64,000 bases of DNA. It comes from Strigops habroptila. Its lineage: Eukaryota; Chordata; Aves; Psittaciformes; Psittacidae. The DNA is taken from positions 9,814,992-9,878,991 of the forward strand of contig NC_044283.2 of assembly GCF_004027225.2 (NCBI RefSeq). Direction: 5' to 3'. Positions 47,367 to 64,000 of this stretch are shown here, piece after piece. The notes under the pieces are model-generated. The model saw only the letters and a list, made by a program, of their open reading frames with translations, searched no databases and was not told where the DNA came from. Every line of letters starts with the position of its first letter. Position 1 is the stretch's first letter. The position numbers and the translations under genes are program-made.

Positions 47367-47550
47367 CCGGCGGCGCGGACTGAGCCGGCTCCGGCGCCTC
47401 GGCTGGCTCCGGCGGGACAGGGCGAGGCCGAGTCGAGCAGGAGAGGAGGAAGAACCGAGCCCTGCGAGGAGGAAGGCGGGCGCCGCCGGGAGGCTGTGAG
47501 AGGGCGGGGAGGAGCTGCGGGTCGGTGCTGCCGGCGCGGGCGGAGCGGAC

Positions 47551-64000
<16,450 letters not shown>

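Overview
This is nuclear DNA from a vertebrate, almost certainly a bird. The genes are split into short exons with consensus GT/AG splice sites and clear CpG-island promoters. The interspersed repeats are CR1 LINE 3' ends, the dominant avian repeat, plus one truncated LTR that resembles the ERVL-type LTRs common in neoavian birds. Gene order is NOP14 (minus), GRK4 (plus), HTT (plus), the same as on human 4p16.3.

Layout. 1-3259 holds the first two coding exons of NOP14 on the minus strand; the rest of that gene lies off the left edge. 3260-4057 is a bidirectional CpG-island promoter with a BANP-type palindrome and two oppositely oriented ZNF143-type motifs. 4058-39879 is a complete GRK4 gene: 16 coding exons whose lengths add up to 1,710 nt (569 residues plus stop), with phases that agree at every junction. 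39880 to about 46780 is GRK4 3' UTR and intergenic DNA. About 46780-47900 is the HTT CpG island. 47551-64000 holds HTT exons 1-8 complete and the first 26 nt of exon 9, about 310 residues of a protein of roughly 3,100.

The three genes do not form a pathway. NOP14 is a nucleolar factor for 40S ribosome assembly, GRK4 phosphorylates activated G-protein-coupled receptors, and HTT is a large HEAT-repeat scaffold. The only shared regulation the sequence suggests is the divergent NOP14/GRK4 promoter.

I found no previously undescribed system. The observations most worth following are: a 22-codon upstream ORF in the HTT leader that resembles the known human HTT uORF; a GRK4 C-terminus that looks like GRK6A (cysteine pair, acidic stretch, PDZ-type ending) and not like human GRK4; a leucine in GRK4 where the human reference has Arg65 (the human R65L variant site); the promoter architecture between NOP14 and GRK4; tandem small uORFs ahead of GRK4; and an unexplained 53-bp direct repeat in GRK4 intron 3. 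Exon calls come from reading frames, splice consensus and remembered family sequences. No alignments or database searches were run.
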